Shown: positions 23,396 to 35,605 of the stretch, in pieces
Layout of the letters: every line of letters starts with the position of its first letter
Position numbering within the stretch: position 1 is the first letter of the stretch
Source: Cannabis sativa
Taxonomy: Eukaryota; Streptophyta; Magnoliopsida; Rosales; Cannabaceae
Reading direction: 5' to 3'
NCBI RefSeq assembly: GCF_029168945.1
Contig: NC_083602.1
Coordinates: 30,553,323 to 30,617,322 of the forward strand
DNA length: 64,000 nt
Program-made: the position numbers and the translations under genes
The notes under the pieces: model-generated
Seen by the model: the letters and a program-made list of their open reading frames with translations, nothing else
The model's database searches: none
What the model was told of the DNA's origin: nothing

Positions 23396-24797
23396 CTCAT
23401 CCCAACGATCGGTATCAACAACATCTAGATCAAACCTAGAAACTTCTTTATCTGGAATATTGCTAAGAAGAAAACATTGGATAAAATACAACACATACAA
23501 TTTCAAACCAAGAGACTCGTCCAGACCCCACCTACTCCCCAAAAAAAATCCTCAATAGCTTTATGATCAATGATTTTTACACCACGGAAATAAACCTCAA
23601 TCAACTGGTTTGATTCCTGGGAAAACAACAATTTGTTGCAATCACCAAAACAATCAATACCAGTGATCAAATAAAACTCCTCGGCACTGAACCGTATACA
23701 ACGGCCAGCAACCTTAGCCCAAAATTCTTTTGGATTAGGCTGGTACACTTCCCTCAACAGTAGGCTATTGACAACTTGGGGGTGGAAAACAAAATCAGGT
23801 ATATCCAGAAAATGACCAAATTGGGCGTCACGAAACATAGACAACAAATTCACAGATAAAGTATTCTTTATATTATCAATAACAGAGAAATTTCTAGTAC
23901 AAACACATTTGGATCTGTAAAAATCAGAGGGACTAAATTTGTAATCCCAGACCTGCAATTTAACAAACATGGCAAATATAAATAAAAATGGCGAATAAAC
24001 AAGTATACAAACTATAATAAAACTATAAAAAAAAAAAAAAAAAAAAAAAGCTGAAAAAACAAACTGACAAACATAAATAATTCTTCGAACATAAACTACA
24101 AAGATCTTAAATCAAATTGTTACACATTGATTACCTAAAAATGAACAGAAAACAACTAGACCTAATAATATTCCCAAAAGACAACATACATAAACAGATT
24201 ACACTATTAAAAAACTATGTAAAAACTAAAACACACTGAGAAGAGACATTAAAACAAAACAGAAGTTTAAAAATATTTAAAAAACTAGAAAACACAAACA
24301 GATTAAAAAAGACAACAAAATGAAACAAAATTAAGAATAAACAAACTAAAATGCAAAACCCACAAAAGAACAAATAAAATTGATCAAGAAAAATTAAAGC
24401 CCTAAAAATCCAAACAAAACCAAACGAAGTTTTAAAATGGAAAACCTAGAATATCACAAACCAGAAACACAAAATCGATAAAATGAAAAATACAAGAATA
24501 TCTATAAAAAAGGGGGAAACGAAAAAGAAACTGTAAACAAACCTCAGTTCGAATAACACCACCAGCATTATCGTTTTTTCCAGCAACATCTTCAGTCATT
24601 TTCTCTTGGACACCGACCTTTGATTTCTTCTTAGGAGGAGCTCGCCCACGCTTCGTTAATGGAAGAGCAAAATCAGAGTCTTCATCCTCAATAATAGGTC
24701 GTTTTCCCTTGGCCTTATTAGCTAATGATTTCAAATCCATTTTGGAGCTTTTCTTTTGAACAGGGAAAAGAGATGATGAAGAACGGGTCACAGCCAT

Positions 24798-25446
24798 TTT
24801 ATATATGGATTGAGAAACAAAAAAGAAAGAGGAAAAATGGTTATGGGATTGGGTTAGTGGGAGTTGAAAAAATTTTGAAGAACAAAAATGAGCGGGAAAA
24901 TGGATGTGGGATCGTGGGGAGGGAAGGTTCAGCAATGGAGGTTACTAATTTTTTTTTAAAAAAAAAATGAAAAAGATATGGAAAATAAAAGGAAAAAGAA
25001 GAAAAAAAAGAAGAGAGGGAAATGATGGATGGTTGATTGATAGGGATCATAGGTCACACACGTCTACTCATGCATGGAATGGGTGTGCATGTGGTAAAAT
25101 AGTAATAAAATAAAGAAGAAGAGTAAAAAAATTGATACAGGCGTGTTGTGGTATTACATTTTGTATTTTTGATGTAAAAATTTCTAAATATAACTGAACT
25201 AATTTTTTTTTATATATATATATATTTAGTATTTAATTAATTAAGAAATTGAGGATGGAAAAACACATATGCCCGTGGCATATGACATATAAGCGTAACG
25301 CAGTGCCTTGTGACGGTCTCTTACACATGTACAATAATATTTCTAAAAAGAATTTTGATTAACAATTTTAATTATTAAATATCAAATTAAATAATAATAA
25401 ATTATTTTAATATATAATTAAAATATTATTATTTAATAGATAAAAT
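24798..25446. other. 5' flank of the Ulp1-like gene and presumed right end of the MULE
   Basis: On the minus strand a TATATAA stands just upstream of the start codon at 24797. The stretch 24950-25050 is purine-rich, and a TATATATATATATA run lies near 25210. No frame with coding signs was found. The right border of the Mutator-like element should lie here, but I could not identify inverted repeats or a 9-base duplication. Confidence 0.35.
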
Positions 25447-25608
25447 TCAAAATCCTAGACGTTTAGCAATGATCTTTCCATTCAGAGCATGTTCACCAAA
25501 TTCCACAACTTCCTCTTCATTAACCTCCCAATCAACCTCTTGTTCCACATCCAATCTATTAGTTCTGTTTACTATGTCCTCTACTGCCGCCGGCCTTTAA
25601 ACCATGTA
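25447..25608 (-). pseudogene. Fragment of a plant retroelement gag-like (DUF4283-type) protein
   Basis: A frame of about 54 codons ends in TGA at 25447-25449. It reads in part VEDIVNRTNRLDVEQEV, then VVEFGEHALNGKIIAKRLG. This pattern of an acidic Glu-rich N-terminus followed by GKI(I/V)AK-like residues resembles the start of the gag-like ORF1 of plant LINEs with a DUF4283 domain. It has no ORF2 nearby. I would call it a stray fragment; assignment is tentative. Confidence 0.35.
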
Positions 25609-26921
25609 AAACTAGAACACCTCAGAGCCACGTAGACCATCCCAATGTTTAAAAATAACATATCCTTTTATTTACATATGTATAAAAAGTTACTGTGTTA
25701 TTATGCATGAAGACATGGAAATCATATGCTAATTTTTGTTTCTTCGATGTCTCAATGATTATCTTTCCGTCGAGGTAATATATTCAAAGCAACACCAGTT
25801 TGTTTATTTGTCTGCTCACAAGAGTTCTGTTTTCAGACCATTGTTCCAGGATCTGAATGGAGTATGATTAATTCAAGTTAATAAAGTCCCTACCTAATAA
25901 ACCAATCCACCCTAAAAGTCGTCCACGAATGTCGATTTTTCAGACCCAATAAGTTTTAAAAAACAAAATATCAAGCACAAACCAATAAACCAAGTACCCC
26001 TTCAGTACCATCAACAGAACACACACAAAAAAGAAAAGGGTTACTTTCACTTTTTATTTTTAGTTAGTTTAATATTAAGCATCAACAGTTCATTTTCAAA
26101 CTAGAAAAATATAATAGTTGAATTAAACTATATTTTACTCGAGAAGGGAAAAAAATCTTATCATCGAAGTTATACTTTAATCAACTTTTTTTTCCCGTGG
26201 ACAAACGAGTGAAAATGGTACCATATTTTTTTGCTAAACATCATTTTCTAACTTTCTCTCTCACCCAATAACTTTCTCTTGTATAATCATTCACCAAAAT
26301 TGAAAAAAAGGGCAAGTTTACTTTTTAAGAAACAACAAATTCAAACCGATCAATTCAAACATAAATAATAAAACATATATTTAAGAAAAGCAGAAGCTTC
26401 CAAAATAGCTTTATGATAAAAACCAACCATTATCTATTTTCAACTTGCACTAAAGTTTTCGTCAAATACATCATAGTTCCATCTATTTCCTTTTAATGGC
26501 CCCGGCACCCCATTATCCAAGTTAAAAAAAAAAAAAAGAGAAAGAGAGAAAGAAAAAAAAAATGAAAAGAAGAGCTCCCACCACCAATATTTTTGGTCAT
26601 CACCACTAAAACCCCACCACTCATACTAAGAAGAGTAAGATAATCAAATGAGCTTTTGACAAAGAGAAAACCTTCCATAGACTTGACCAAGGCAAAAAAA
26701 AAATATCACATGCCTTACTACTGTTTCTGTTTCTTCCTAGCCATGAAAACTCTAGTCCCTTGTTTGACAAAAACTAACATGAGAATGAACAGTTACATTG
26801 ACTTGACAGTCTCTCTCTCTCTCGCTCTCGGCATGAGTTGGGAACTAAGAGTACAGAATACTCAAATGTCATGAGTGATAATAGACCAACCACAGGGTTT
26901 GGGATCTTTCTGTTGGTGGCA
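25609..26921. other. 3' flank of the bHLH gene
   Basis: AT-rich non-coding DNA. Its right part presumably holds the 3' untranslated region and polyadenylation site of the minus-strand bHLH gene. A CT microsatellite (26810-26826) and an A-rich run (26524-26562) are present. No other gene is seen. Confidence 0.5.
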
Positions 26922-29900
26922 TTAGGAGGGACTGTTTGATTCAGGCTTAACCATAGTTGGACCATCTGGTTGGTGTGTTCGGAAAATAGCAGAAGCCAGA
27001 GATATGGGCATGATGCAGAGTGCCTTGGACTGAAGGAACTGCATGGCAGCTCCTACATCTTCTTCCATCAGTTTTGCTACCTGTTGTTCTGTGCCATCAG
27101 TCGACCACTTCTCCCAAGCTGCTTCACTGTCTCCACCTTCAACTCCTCCTCCCTTTATTTCACAAATTTATGATTACAAAAATGAGAAGTAAAAACACTA
27201 GTCCAAGCAAAGTTGTTTCAAAAAGAACTACGTAATAGTATGTTTGAATATATCACTATATATGGCTAATATAGAGCTTAGCCGTCTTGTGGAATGTAAC
27301 TGATTGATAGTTTTTTATTTGTTTATCTTTAATTACAGGCTATGTAACAAATATTGTTAGGTAAAGGTTCATCTAAGGATTATAGTACCTCAACTGATGA
27401 TAAGGGTACATCAGCTACAAGCTGAGCCACTGCACCAGCCCCACCGAGTCTACTCATGCTTAAGACCTGTTTCAACAGCCGAAAAACGCCAATAAATACC
27501 AGCAAGCTAAAAATTCATGAAAATTGCAAAACATGGTCTTCCTATCAAATCATGAATTCATAATGTATGGGAGATTCCTATTGAAGACACTCAATTTCAG
27601 TTTGACATCATAACTACTTCAAATAGAAAATAATGAAAAATACAAATATATACATCTAATGGTATCTGGGACCTACTACATGATAATTACATGCTACGGA
27701 CTATAGAAGAAATTTACTACACAATTGGTAAGCATTTGAAACAAGTTTCTAAAAACATGACGTTAGAAAATGCATAAAAAGTTTTACCTAGTAAGAAAAA
27801 AAAATCAATAATTTCTAAGAGAAAAAGAGCATCAGATTAAATTTGTGCTGAAATTCAAGCAGTGTTCAAGATTATTTTGAAGATTAACAAGTCTAGGAAG
27901 TTATCTAATAACGTATGAAGCAAAGGAAAGAATCGTTTCTAGAGCATGCAACTGTTCAAATCTTGAGTACTCGTAAAATCGTACCTTTACTTGTAGCCTT
28001 AGAAACTTCACATAATCTACAATTTCGTCAAGCATAGCTGCTCTATCTGTCTGCATGAGGTTTTTCATTGATCACCACAATGGAACTTATGATTGAAATT
28101 CAGATGTAAAGCCAACGGTTTCATTTCAATATTTTTAGGCTACTGAATAACTTTATTTCTTAGACACTAACCTTGTTACAACTTGGAACCAATTCCTGCA
28201 GAGCCTTCATTCTTTCTGCAATTCTTTCCCGGCGCAACTGAAGGAAAAGAAGGAAAAAATATTAAGTATAAAAAAGGTGAAAGACACTAGTCTTGATTTT
28301 CACTATTAATACGCATGTATCGAGCATCAATGTGGGAAGATCACCAAATTATTTCAGTGAATTTTTATCAAGAAGTCACAAATTAAAGTTGAAGAGTTAT
28401 TATCTTTCAAAGTCTTTGTATTGAAGACATAGTAAACTTCAAAATGTGAACAAATAATTTAATTTAAATCATTTTCTTTCAAAAAATTTCTCTAAGATTT
28501 TGCACTTCGTTCCACTCATTTTTTTTACAAATGAATTTGTTATTATTATTAATTTTATGATGGCAAGCATCAAAGAAACTCTTTTGGTGACCTTTTGCCA
28601 GTAGTGAATCATTCATCAAACATAACAGATTCAATAAGCTCAAATTTCTCTAGCTCATGAAGCACAACACAGCTTATGAATATCCAAAGTAAAGGATTTA
28701 CTGAACTATGACCTTTGACAGAGAATATATTATATATTGCTGTATCAAAACCAAACTATACTTACCCGCTCGGCAATACTATGGGGATCTGTAGCCTGCC
28801 CTCGTCTTGCTCGAACCCTTGGGCGCATGGTAGGTGGTTGTGGTGCAGGGGCAACTTGTGGAGTGGGTTGAACATGATATGACTGTTTTCGGATGAAAGT
28901 AAACCAATGTCAATTTACCAGTAAAAGGTTTCAAAAAGCAAAAAAAAAAAAAAACACAAGTCATAAAATTATATAATGAAAATTACATAATTAATTGGTT
29001 AAGTTGACTGAACACATAAGAAAGACTAAAATTATAAATGTCAACTGTCCAATTAAAAATATTTCCCTTGAAACCTGGCCTTTATCAGGCTCGTGGGAAC
29101 TTAGCCAAAAAAACACTGATACCATACCAGACAAAGAAAAACACATAAACCACTAGCTAGCCAAATCATTACAATAAAGATAAGAGTTATTAAAGCTGTC
29201 AAATTGTGATACAAAGTCATTATCTCAATCCTAAACTTCAAATTTTTTGATATTCATTGGCCAATTCCGACAATATTTGGTGGAAGACCACCTTATGGTT
29301 CATGTACTCTCTCTTTCTTACTTTCCTAGCACAAACCTCTATCTTCTAACACTTCTCCTCAAATGAAAAAGACACATTTTGCATAAGCTCACGCCACGAA
29401 AAGTAATAAAAAAATAACTTTTTTGTTTTGCTTAAAATTGCATCATCTTTCTTTTGGAGTGGTGTAACGCATGAGATGAGAACTAAATTAAGAGTTAGAC
29501 AAGTCTATGCAAGCTTCATTGCATATAAGGAAATACATCAAAAGTAATACAAATAAAGAAAACACTTACCTATCCTAGCACTTCATTCATTCATATCAAC
29601 TTGTCAATAACTTTAATCTACTTTGGGTAATCATATGAAATTGGAGAAAAATCAAACAATTATTGTACACCCAATTAGCCCATCTATTTATAATATAATA
29701 AATATTTTATTTATTTATAAGTCAAAAAAAAATTAGAACACTGAAAATGAAATTTAACTGAAATTCAGCAGCAAAATCCGCTCAATATACGTATATATGG
29801 AGAAGTCAAATTTTAGAACAGTTTAACAGTGACACATCTTCCGGCCCAAATGAAAGCTACCGGCGCGTGTTACAGACACGCTCTGCTCTGATTGAAGAGA

Positions 29901-31611
29901 GAGTGAGAGCGTGTGAAGAGTATTAACACATAAGTTAAAACTTAAAACTGACAAAGATCACTATTATTACAAATGTAAAGAGAATTCATTTTCATTTCAA
30001 TAAAATTCCCTTTACATCCGTAATAATCACCAATATAAAAGTTAGGCTGAAAAGGGCCACATGGTCCCTGAGACTGCAAAGCTCCGCACGTTTGGACTTT
30101 TGAGAACTCGCACGTGTACGGAGCCTTCAGTGCCAAAGCCAGGTCCTTTCGAAAACGAAAACACTTAATTTTTCCTAATTACCAATTTTGCCCCCTTCAC
30201 GTCACTCCCTTCAAAAATAATTTTGAGACAGTACCTTTTTTGTTTTCAACTTTATTATTTTTTTTCGTCTTCTTTACTTTTGGGACAATTTAATTAATGT
30301 ATATTTATATTCTTTTTTTTTGCCTAATAGAGGAGAATAAATAATCAATAATTAAGAAAACAATCATAGTCAAATTAAAAAGATGAGCCTTTTTAAACAC
30401 CAATAATTTGTTGCTTTTTTCAAAATTTATATTGCTTCAATACTTATAAAAAAAAAAAAACTTAAAAAAATTTCTAAAAATAAAAACTTCTAAAAAAGAA
30501 TTTTAGTACCAAGAAGAAAGAAAATCTTGTAACTTTATTGAAAAATATATGAAAAGAAAAATTCTTTGGACCATATTATTCAAATGAAAGATACCTAAAA
30601 GATATGTATATAATTATAAATGTCTGTGATATTTATATACATGCTAAGGGCTGTTTGATAATAAAAGATTGAAGTTGAGGGTAGAATAGTCATTAGAAAT
30701 CACTTGTGCGAACCTGGTGAAGTTGGGGTGGCGGAGGCGGTGGCGCTGCGCGGACCGACTGGTTTTGCAAATGCCCAAAGGCTGGAAACAAACTCGCCAT
30801 GTGCACCGAATCTCGCTCCTGCCAAAACTCCAAATGACCAAATTATCCTCTATATTCCCTCACAATTTACAAAAATACCCTTTACCAACCCGGGTTTTTA
30901 ATTCTAACCCCTGAACGGGGAAGAGAGTGAAAAATAAAGAATAAACCAAAATTTAAAGTTTATGAGATTCCAAATTCGTCATAAATAAATGAGAGAAAAA
31001 AGAGGAATTTTGGGGTTTCGAATTCCTACTTAAAAAAATAAAGAAACGAAAAAGCTGACGATAAGAGAATTTTCCCAAGCACTTTCCGGCAAAGGAAACA
31101 GAAATTTTCAGGGAAAATTGTTCCCACTCCACTTCTTCCCCACATATGGCAAGCAAATCTCACAACATCTCTATCAAAACCACAAACTTTTTTTTACACT
31201 TAAAACTAACTAACTAGAACCCTTTGTACTTTGGAAAAACGACATCACCAAATGAAAACGAACAAAAAAAAAACAGTGACTTACATTAATGGCAGAAGTA
31301 GCGTTCACTGGAGAAGAAAGATTATTAGTGTTGTTATTATTATTATTAACTTCAACCTCATCTCTAAACCTGTCATGCCTTAAGAAACCTTGCTCTAAAT
31401 TCAAACCCAGAGGCATACCCATCCCCATTCCAACTCCTCTATACCCACCTCCGGGACCAGACCCACCGGAGACGTTTCCGGCGCCGGAACCCAACTGTAA
31501 AACCATGGGCATGGACCCCATATCGCCACCGCCACCAGTGTATGACTGCTGTCCTGCCAAGATCTGTTCTAAGAAATCATCGCCGAGATTCTCAGGCGGG
31601 TTACCCGCCAT
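26922..31611 (-). CDS. UNE12: bHLH transcription factor, UNE12/bHLH59 type
   Basis: This is a nuclear DNA-binding regulator and the one intact host gene here. Seven exons, all phase 0 with GT-AG borders: 31285-31611, 30714-30818, 28766-28882, 28172-28237, 27985-28050, 27389-27466 and 26922-27152, giving 329 codons plus TAA. The N-terminus ([18 protein letters not shown], then MVLQLGSG and [20 protein letters not shown]) matches the UNE12/bHLH7 group. A small exon follows ([18 protein letters not shown]) with a Pro run. The basic helix 1 is [18 protein letters not shown] joined to [18 protein letters not shown], with the His-Glu-Arg set expected for G-box (CACGTG) binding. Helix 2 is [17 protein letters not shown], then [20 protein letters not shown]. 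The C-terminal [12 protein letters not shown] and [14 protein letters not shown] are typical of this clade. No stop or shift is seen. Exact orthology (UNE12, bHLH7 or a relative) is not settled; in Arabidopsis UNE12 is named from a fertilisation phenotype. Confidence 0.92.
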
Positions 31612-31797
31612 AACGTAGGGTTAGAAAGAAAAGTTTCGCTGTTGTCGTTGTTGTTGTTGTGGTACACTAGTACTAGAGCTATTATAAAGTTGTATATAAT
31701 AAAAATTGGATTTTTAAGTTGAGGAAAGGTGAGAAGAAGAGAGTTTAAGCATTGGTTTCTTTTGGGTTCCCAAGAGAATTTGAGAACTGGGGTTTGT

Positions 31798-31807
31798 CTA
31801 TATATAG
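31798..31807 (-). promoter_or_regulatory. Candidate TATA box of the bHLH gene
   Basis: CTATATATAG reads the same on the minus strand and lies 187 bases upstream of the start codon. Transcription would start near 31768, leaving a leader of about 155 bases that contains a GTTGTTGTTGTT run. It is the best TATA-like word near the gene, but AT-rich DNA makes chance matches likely. Confidence 0.45.
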
Positions 31808-31931
31808 TTATATAAAATTTATTGTATATTATATATACGTGTGTTTGTTCGAGGATGGAAAGAAAGGGCTGTTGTTGAAATGGGTGGCAGACCCGGAACC
31901 CGAGAACCCGAAAATGGAGATGTGGATTCCT

Positions 31932-31956
31932 AGAGAGAGAGAGAGAGAGAGAGAGA
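31932..31956. repeat. GA microsatellite upstream of the bHLH gene
   Basis: About twelve GA units. On the gene's strand this reads as CT-rich. GA/CT tracts close to plant promoters can act as binding sites for GAGA-binding proteins (BBR/BPC); that role here is inference. Confidence 0.85.
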
Positions 31957-32068
31957 ATGTGGTTTTGTTTGGTTAAAGAAAGAGGAGTATGTATGTATAT
32001 GTAAGAGTATGGGCAAGGGAATAGGAGGAAGAGCTTTTTCAGCTGAAATTGCTTTTTAAAGCTCTGAC

Positions 32069-32069
32069 T

Positions 32070-32115
<46 letters not shown>

Positions 32116-32118
32116 TGT
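32069..32118. repeat. Compound GT/GA microsatellite upstream of the bHLH gene
   Basis: Five GT units are followed by about sixteen GA units and a short GTGTGT end. It lies about 460-500 bases upstream of the bHLH start and is probably length-variable between individuals. Confidence 0.88.
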
Positions 32119-32856
32119 AGTATCTGTCTTGGGTCATGGTTTGTTTAAAAAGACAAGGGAGAATGGGAACTTCTCTGCATTCTTATTCTTCTTATTATTA
32201 AATTAACTTTTTCTGGAAAATAGCATAATTAACTCTGATTTTGTTATTTTCTTTTGTAATAAACAAGTAGAAATTCTTTGTTCAGATATTAAAAAAAAAA
32301 ACAAGTAGAATTTCTAATAAATTATATGCTAAAGCCTAAAATTTTGGCATTATTTTTTTATGTAGTCCTAGTTTGCATCAATTCAGATTTCAGAGCATAC
32401 ATAATGTTAGTATGCTAGAGAGTAGTAACCAGTTAAAACATAAATATATGTTAAACTCCACACACAACACACACCTTTCACATCATTACTACAAACTTTC
32501 ACTACTTTGAACTTTCAAACTTCTTCGGCCAAATTGCAAGAGGACTCGTTTTTAATTCTTTCGATGGATTTTTGGTTTTATTATATTCATTTGTACATTT
32601 ATAAGTGTTATATTTTTTATTTATACCATAAAATAATATTTAATACAAATATATGATACTTTAAAAGTTAATGCAAAAATACGTATTCTTCTCCACTTCT
32701 CACAAAACCAAAATCATAATCAGACCATATTTTTTCTTTCCTTCTCATTTTTTTCTAATCAAAATAAAATTTGTCTCGTGGACAAACACCCACAATCGCC
32801 TCACTTTGAAATATTCTATTATTCATCTTTAGAATCTTAAATCACAATTAAAGTAA

Positions 32857-33087
32857 TTGCATCTCAAGTTGCAACCCAAAAAACATAAATATATTTGCAA
32901 CAAATTACAATCCTAATTGCAACTTATGCTGCAATACAAATCACAACCCAACTCAATTTACAATAACTTAAGTTGCAACCAAAGACGCAGTCCAATAATT
33001 GTAACCTAAGCCGCAATCTAAATTTGAAGCCAAGTGCAACTTCAGAAACTCAAATGCAACTCAAGCTGCAATATAAGTTGCAACCCC
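32857..33087. repeat. Degenerate TTGCAAC repeat cluster
   Basis: More than a dozen variants of TTGCAAC / CTGCAAT, often as CAAGTTGCAACC, are spaced by roughly 14-25 bases. The core TTGCAA is palindromic. The flanking sequence to 31612 and to 33596 holds no gene that I can see. It lies about 1.3-1.5 kb upstream of the bHLH start codon. Confidence 0.65.
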
Positions 33088-33596
33088 ATCGTCAATCTCC
33101 ATCAACTTCTTATGCAATCTCCAATGAGTTGGCAAATGGTGGAGAAAGGGGAGAAAGATTATGATTAGCAATCTCTAGTGACCTGGCTTCGTGATGCGGT
33201 GGTCCGGTGGAGAAGATGAAGTGAGTTTGGGTAAGCAAATCTGGTGGTCATTGCGTGAAGAGGAAAGGCAAGAAATGGAGAGTCTTGGGATTATTTTAGG
33301 AAGAAAACTTATGAATTTAAAATTTTGATTAATAAGTTTTTATGTAAAATATATTTTATAAAAGTGGAAAATATGAAATAAAAACGTAAAAATGAAAAAT
33401 AACTTGTAAAATACCATACAATTGGTAATTTCTCCAAATTAATTTAGGAAAATAAATTAATATGATTTTTTTTTAAAATATATTTATTTATATATATAAG
33501 TTACAACTTTTAAAATCACCTCCAATAAAAATATAAAATTATTTTATATTTAGCACAAATGATGACTTTTTGATATATTTGTATTGTTATCCGTGT

Positions 33597-34480
33597 TTTC
33601 GGAGAGACACGTGACATAAAAAGAAAAGTACGGCTTTATGTAGTCATTAACCAAGTCCCCTCAATTGGATTAGATCATGGAGAAGCTTCGGGAGCCGGGA
33701 ACAGGCCAAGACCCCTGGATACACAGAAGTGTCTCCTACCTTATTGCGCCATTCGAGACACGAAAGGCTTGCCATCCCTCCGGGATCTGAAGATGCCCAA
33801 GTTCAAAGTATGACCAAATGATACCTAGAAGGTTACCCAAAGGGTCAGTCATGGACGCCGACCACCCCAAAAGAAATGCGGACGTCTACCTTGAAAATGA
33901 ACCCGGATTGCCCAGAGACAGTTCTTTCTGACGTAGGATCAGATCTTGTCCCATGTGTTAGATCATGGTAGTGTGCGCACTTCGTACACTTTTTTGTCAG
34001 ACGGGTATTCCAAACATTTACTTTGCAAGGTAAAACCTTTTGGCGACACGTGTGTTGTACAGCTTATGGTCCCCTATTCCCCAACTACTTCTACGCACGA
34101 GCACAAAATCTTCTTGGGGGCCCAATAATTAGATTATTACATGTAGTTTCACCCGAATAGTGGGCTTATTGTAAAAATCCTAGGCGGGTCATGGGCGTGT
34201 CCATATAAATGTATATGAGTTTATCAAACACGTTTCTATCATTCTTGTCCAATGTTTTTATCTCAATAAATACCAATTAAAGTGTTGGTAACAACAATAT
34301 GGTGAAGATATTTTAATTTTCATATGTGATTCTCTAAACATTATAAATAGAGACCTGAGAGATTCATTTTGTAACACAAGAGCACCTCGCTAGAAACGTT
34401 ATAATATTGATAAATCCAAAAAGTGATTTTCATTCTTCTCTTTCTCTAAGTGCTTGTGGTGGGATGAAATAAGTTTTTGA
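33597..34480 (+). repeat. Diverged LTR-like relic, copy 2
   Basis: It shares ordered blocks with the minus strand at 3800-4500 (GATCAGATCTTGTCCC, CATGG, AGTG, GTAC). It has its own TATAAATAGAGACC promoter-like word at 34345-34358, followed about 35 bases on by an ACACAAGAGC stretch, as in LTR promoters. The left half is relatively GC-rich. No terminal motifs or flanking duplication could be fixed, and no frame is coding. The 34481-34995 stretch that follows is AT-rich and featureless. Confidence 0.4.
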
Positions 34481-35269
34481 ACAAATGTGTAAAATCTTGT
34501 TCAAATTTTGTATTTCCCTTACTTATCACTTGTGGTTGTGGCATTAAAACTGTTCTTGCGTCACTTATATATATATATGCTATTTATATATTGTGTTTTA
34601 TTTGTTGTTTAAAGTTTAGAGTTGTAACATTCTCTTCATATCCATATTTTATATTTTATGTGTATGTTTTGTCGAGAGTTGTAATATTATTTAATTTTTT
34701 ATTTTTTTTTTATTGTAATATTTTGGTTTGAAATATAATTTTGTTCGTTTATATATCTATTGGAGCATATTTTTCCAACATTATTTGTGAAAATTTATAT
34801 TTAAAAAAAATATATTTTATAGAAAAAATTCAAAAAAAAAAATAAGTTAAAAAATATGAGAAAAACAAGTAAGAGTAACTAAAGGGTAACTAGTTACCTT
34901 ATACTATTTTCTCTCTTTTTTTTTAATATTTTCCTAAAATTTTCCCATAAAATGACTTTGATGAGAAAAAGCCATATTTTTTCAAAATTATAACCTTTTT
35001 TTTTTTAGAATAAATACTTGTTATTATAAATTAAAGTGGTAAGTCATTTACAATAACAGAGTAAATAGATGGAGGGACAGACTCCACTCAATAGCAAGTT
35101 TCATCTAATCTTAAAGGATATCTAACCAAACCATGAGCGGTCATATTCGTCGTTCATTTGACATGTACAATCGATACACCCGGGAGAAAGGAAAGAAAAC
35201 AAGAAATGTCAACAATAAGATCATTAAAAGTGCCAATAGAGTTGGAGCAAGCATATAAGGCATTAGTAA

Positions 35270-35605
35270 TCATGAGAGCATCAGTTTCCACTTGAGAAAT
35301 TTGTAGTCCCAACTATATTTCCAAAACCAACTGTGGAAGATTGCTTTGGCTTTCATTTTATGAGATACAAAGTTCCCAGTGAAAGGCTTTGAGAGGACAG
35401 CAATTACTTGACCACCATTATCACGAACCACGGCACTGACTCCAATTATATTTCGTTGAGTATCCAAAGCTGCATCAATATTCATTTTTAGTTTTCCCAA
35501 GTCAAGTGGCAGCCACAATGTAGAAATGGCTGGGGAGTTTGAAGTCTTAGAGGCAGAAGAAAGATGTGTACGATACTTTATTTGAGCTGATCTATAATTT
35601 GACAA
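35270..35605 (-). pseudogene. LINE relic: RNase H domain (RVT_3 type)
   Basis: A 111-residue frame contains LGKLKMNIDAALDTQ and GVSAVVRDNGGQVIAVLS. This is the start of the plant LINE RNase H fold, with the first catalytic Asp in NIDAA. The later catalytic Glu region reads HKMKAKAIFHS, where a Glu-Ala pair is usual, so the site looks damaged. It is the C-terminal domain of the ORF2 remnant. Confidence 0.7.

Larger units (their letters stand above)
10369..24797 (-). pseudogene. DUF1985 plus Ulp1 (C48) peptidase-like gene of a Mutator-like element, broken
   Basis: Exons on the reverse strand, all with GT-AG borders: 24543-24797 (ATG, basic Lys-rich start), 23391-23952 continuing past inserted element B into 12878-13186, 12449-12769, 12014-12352 (Asp-rich), 11543-11886, 11304-11430, 10647-11161 and 10369-10570 (TAG). 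Exon 2 carries a DUF1985-type domain (FWAKVAGRCIRFSAEEFYL, then TGIDCFGDC). Exons 7-8 carry the Ulp1-like region. Its catalytic His is present (SHWVFGRLDL), but the expected Asp position reads Asn (LHNSL) and the expected DCG motif reads DWG, with the Cys codon now TGG at 10564-10566. Further breaks are a one-base shift at a run of eight T in exon 2 (23541-23548), TAA at 12719-12721, TGA at 12461-12463 and TAA at 11827-11829. Such genes are known passengers of plant MULEs (Kaonashi type). Here it lies convergent to the transposase. The role of the intact form, SUMO/ubiquitin-like deconjugation, is family inference only. Confidence 0.8.

Noticed and set aside
6179..25300. Terminal inverted repeats of the Mutator-like element
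   Set aside because: The left candidate near 6.18-6.30 kb and the reverse complement of 25.08-25.26 kb share only A-rich words and a loose ATACCAC match. That is not enough to call ends.
29942..30136. A 64-codon minus-strand frame in bHLH intron 2
   Set aside because: It has no homology I recognise and no splice signals linking it to the gene.
30644..30841. Open frames of about 65 codons on both strands near 30.7 kb
   Set aside because: They overlap the GC-rich bHLH exon 30714-30818 in wrong frames, and the exon explains them.
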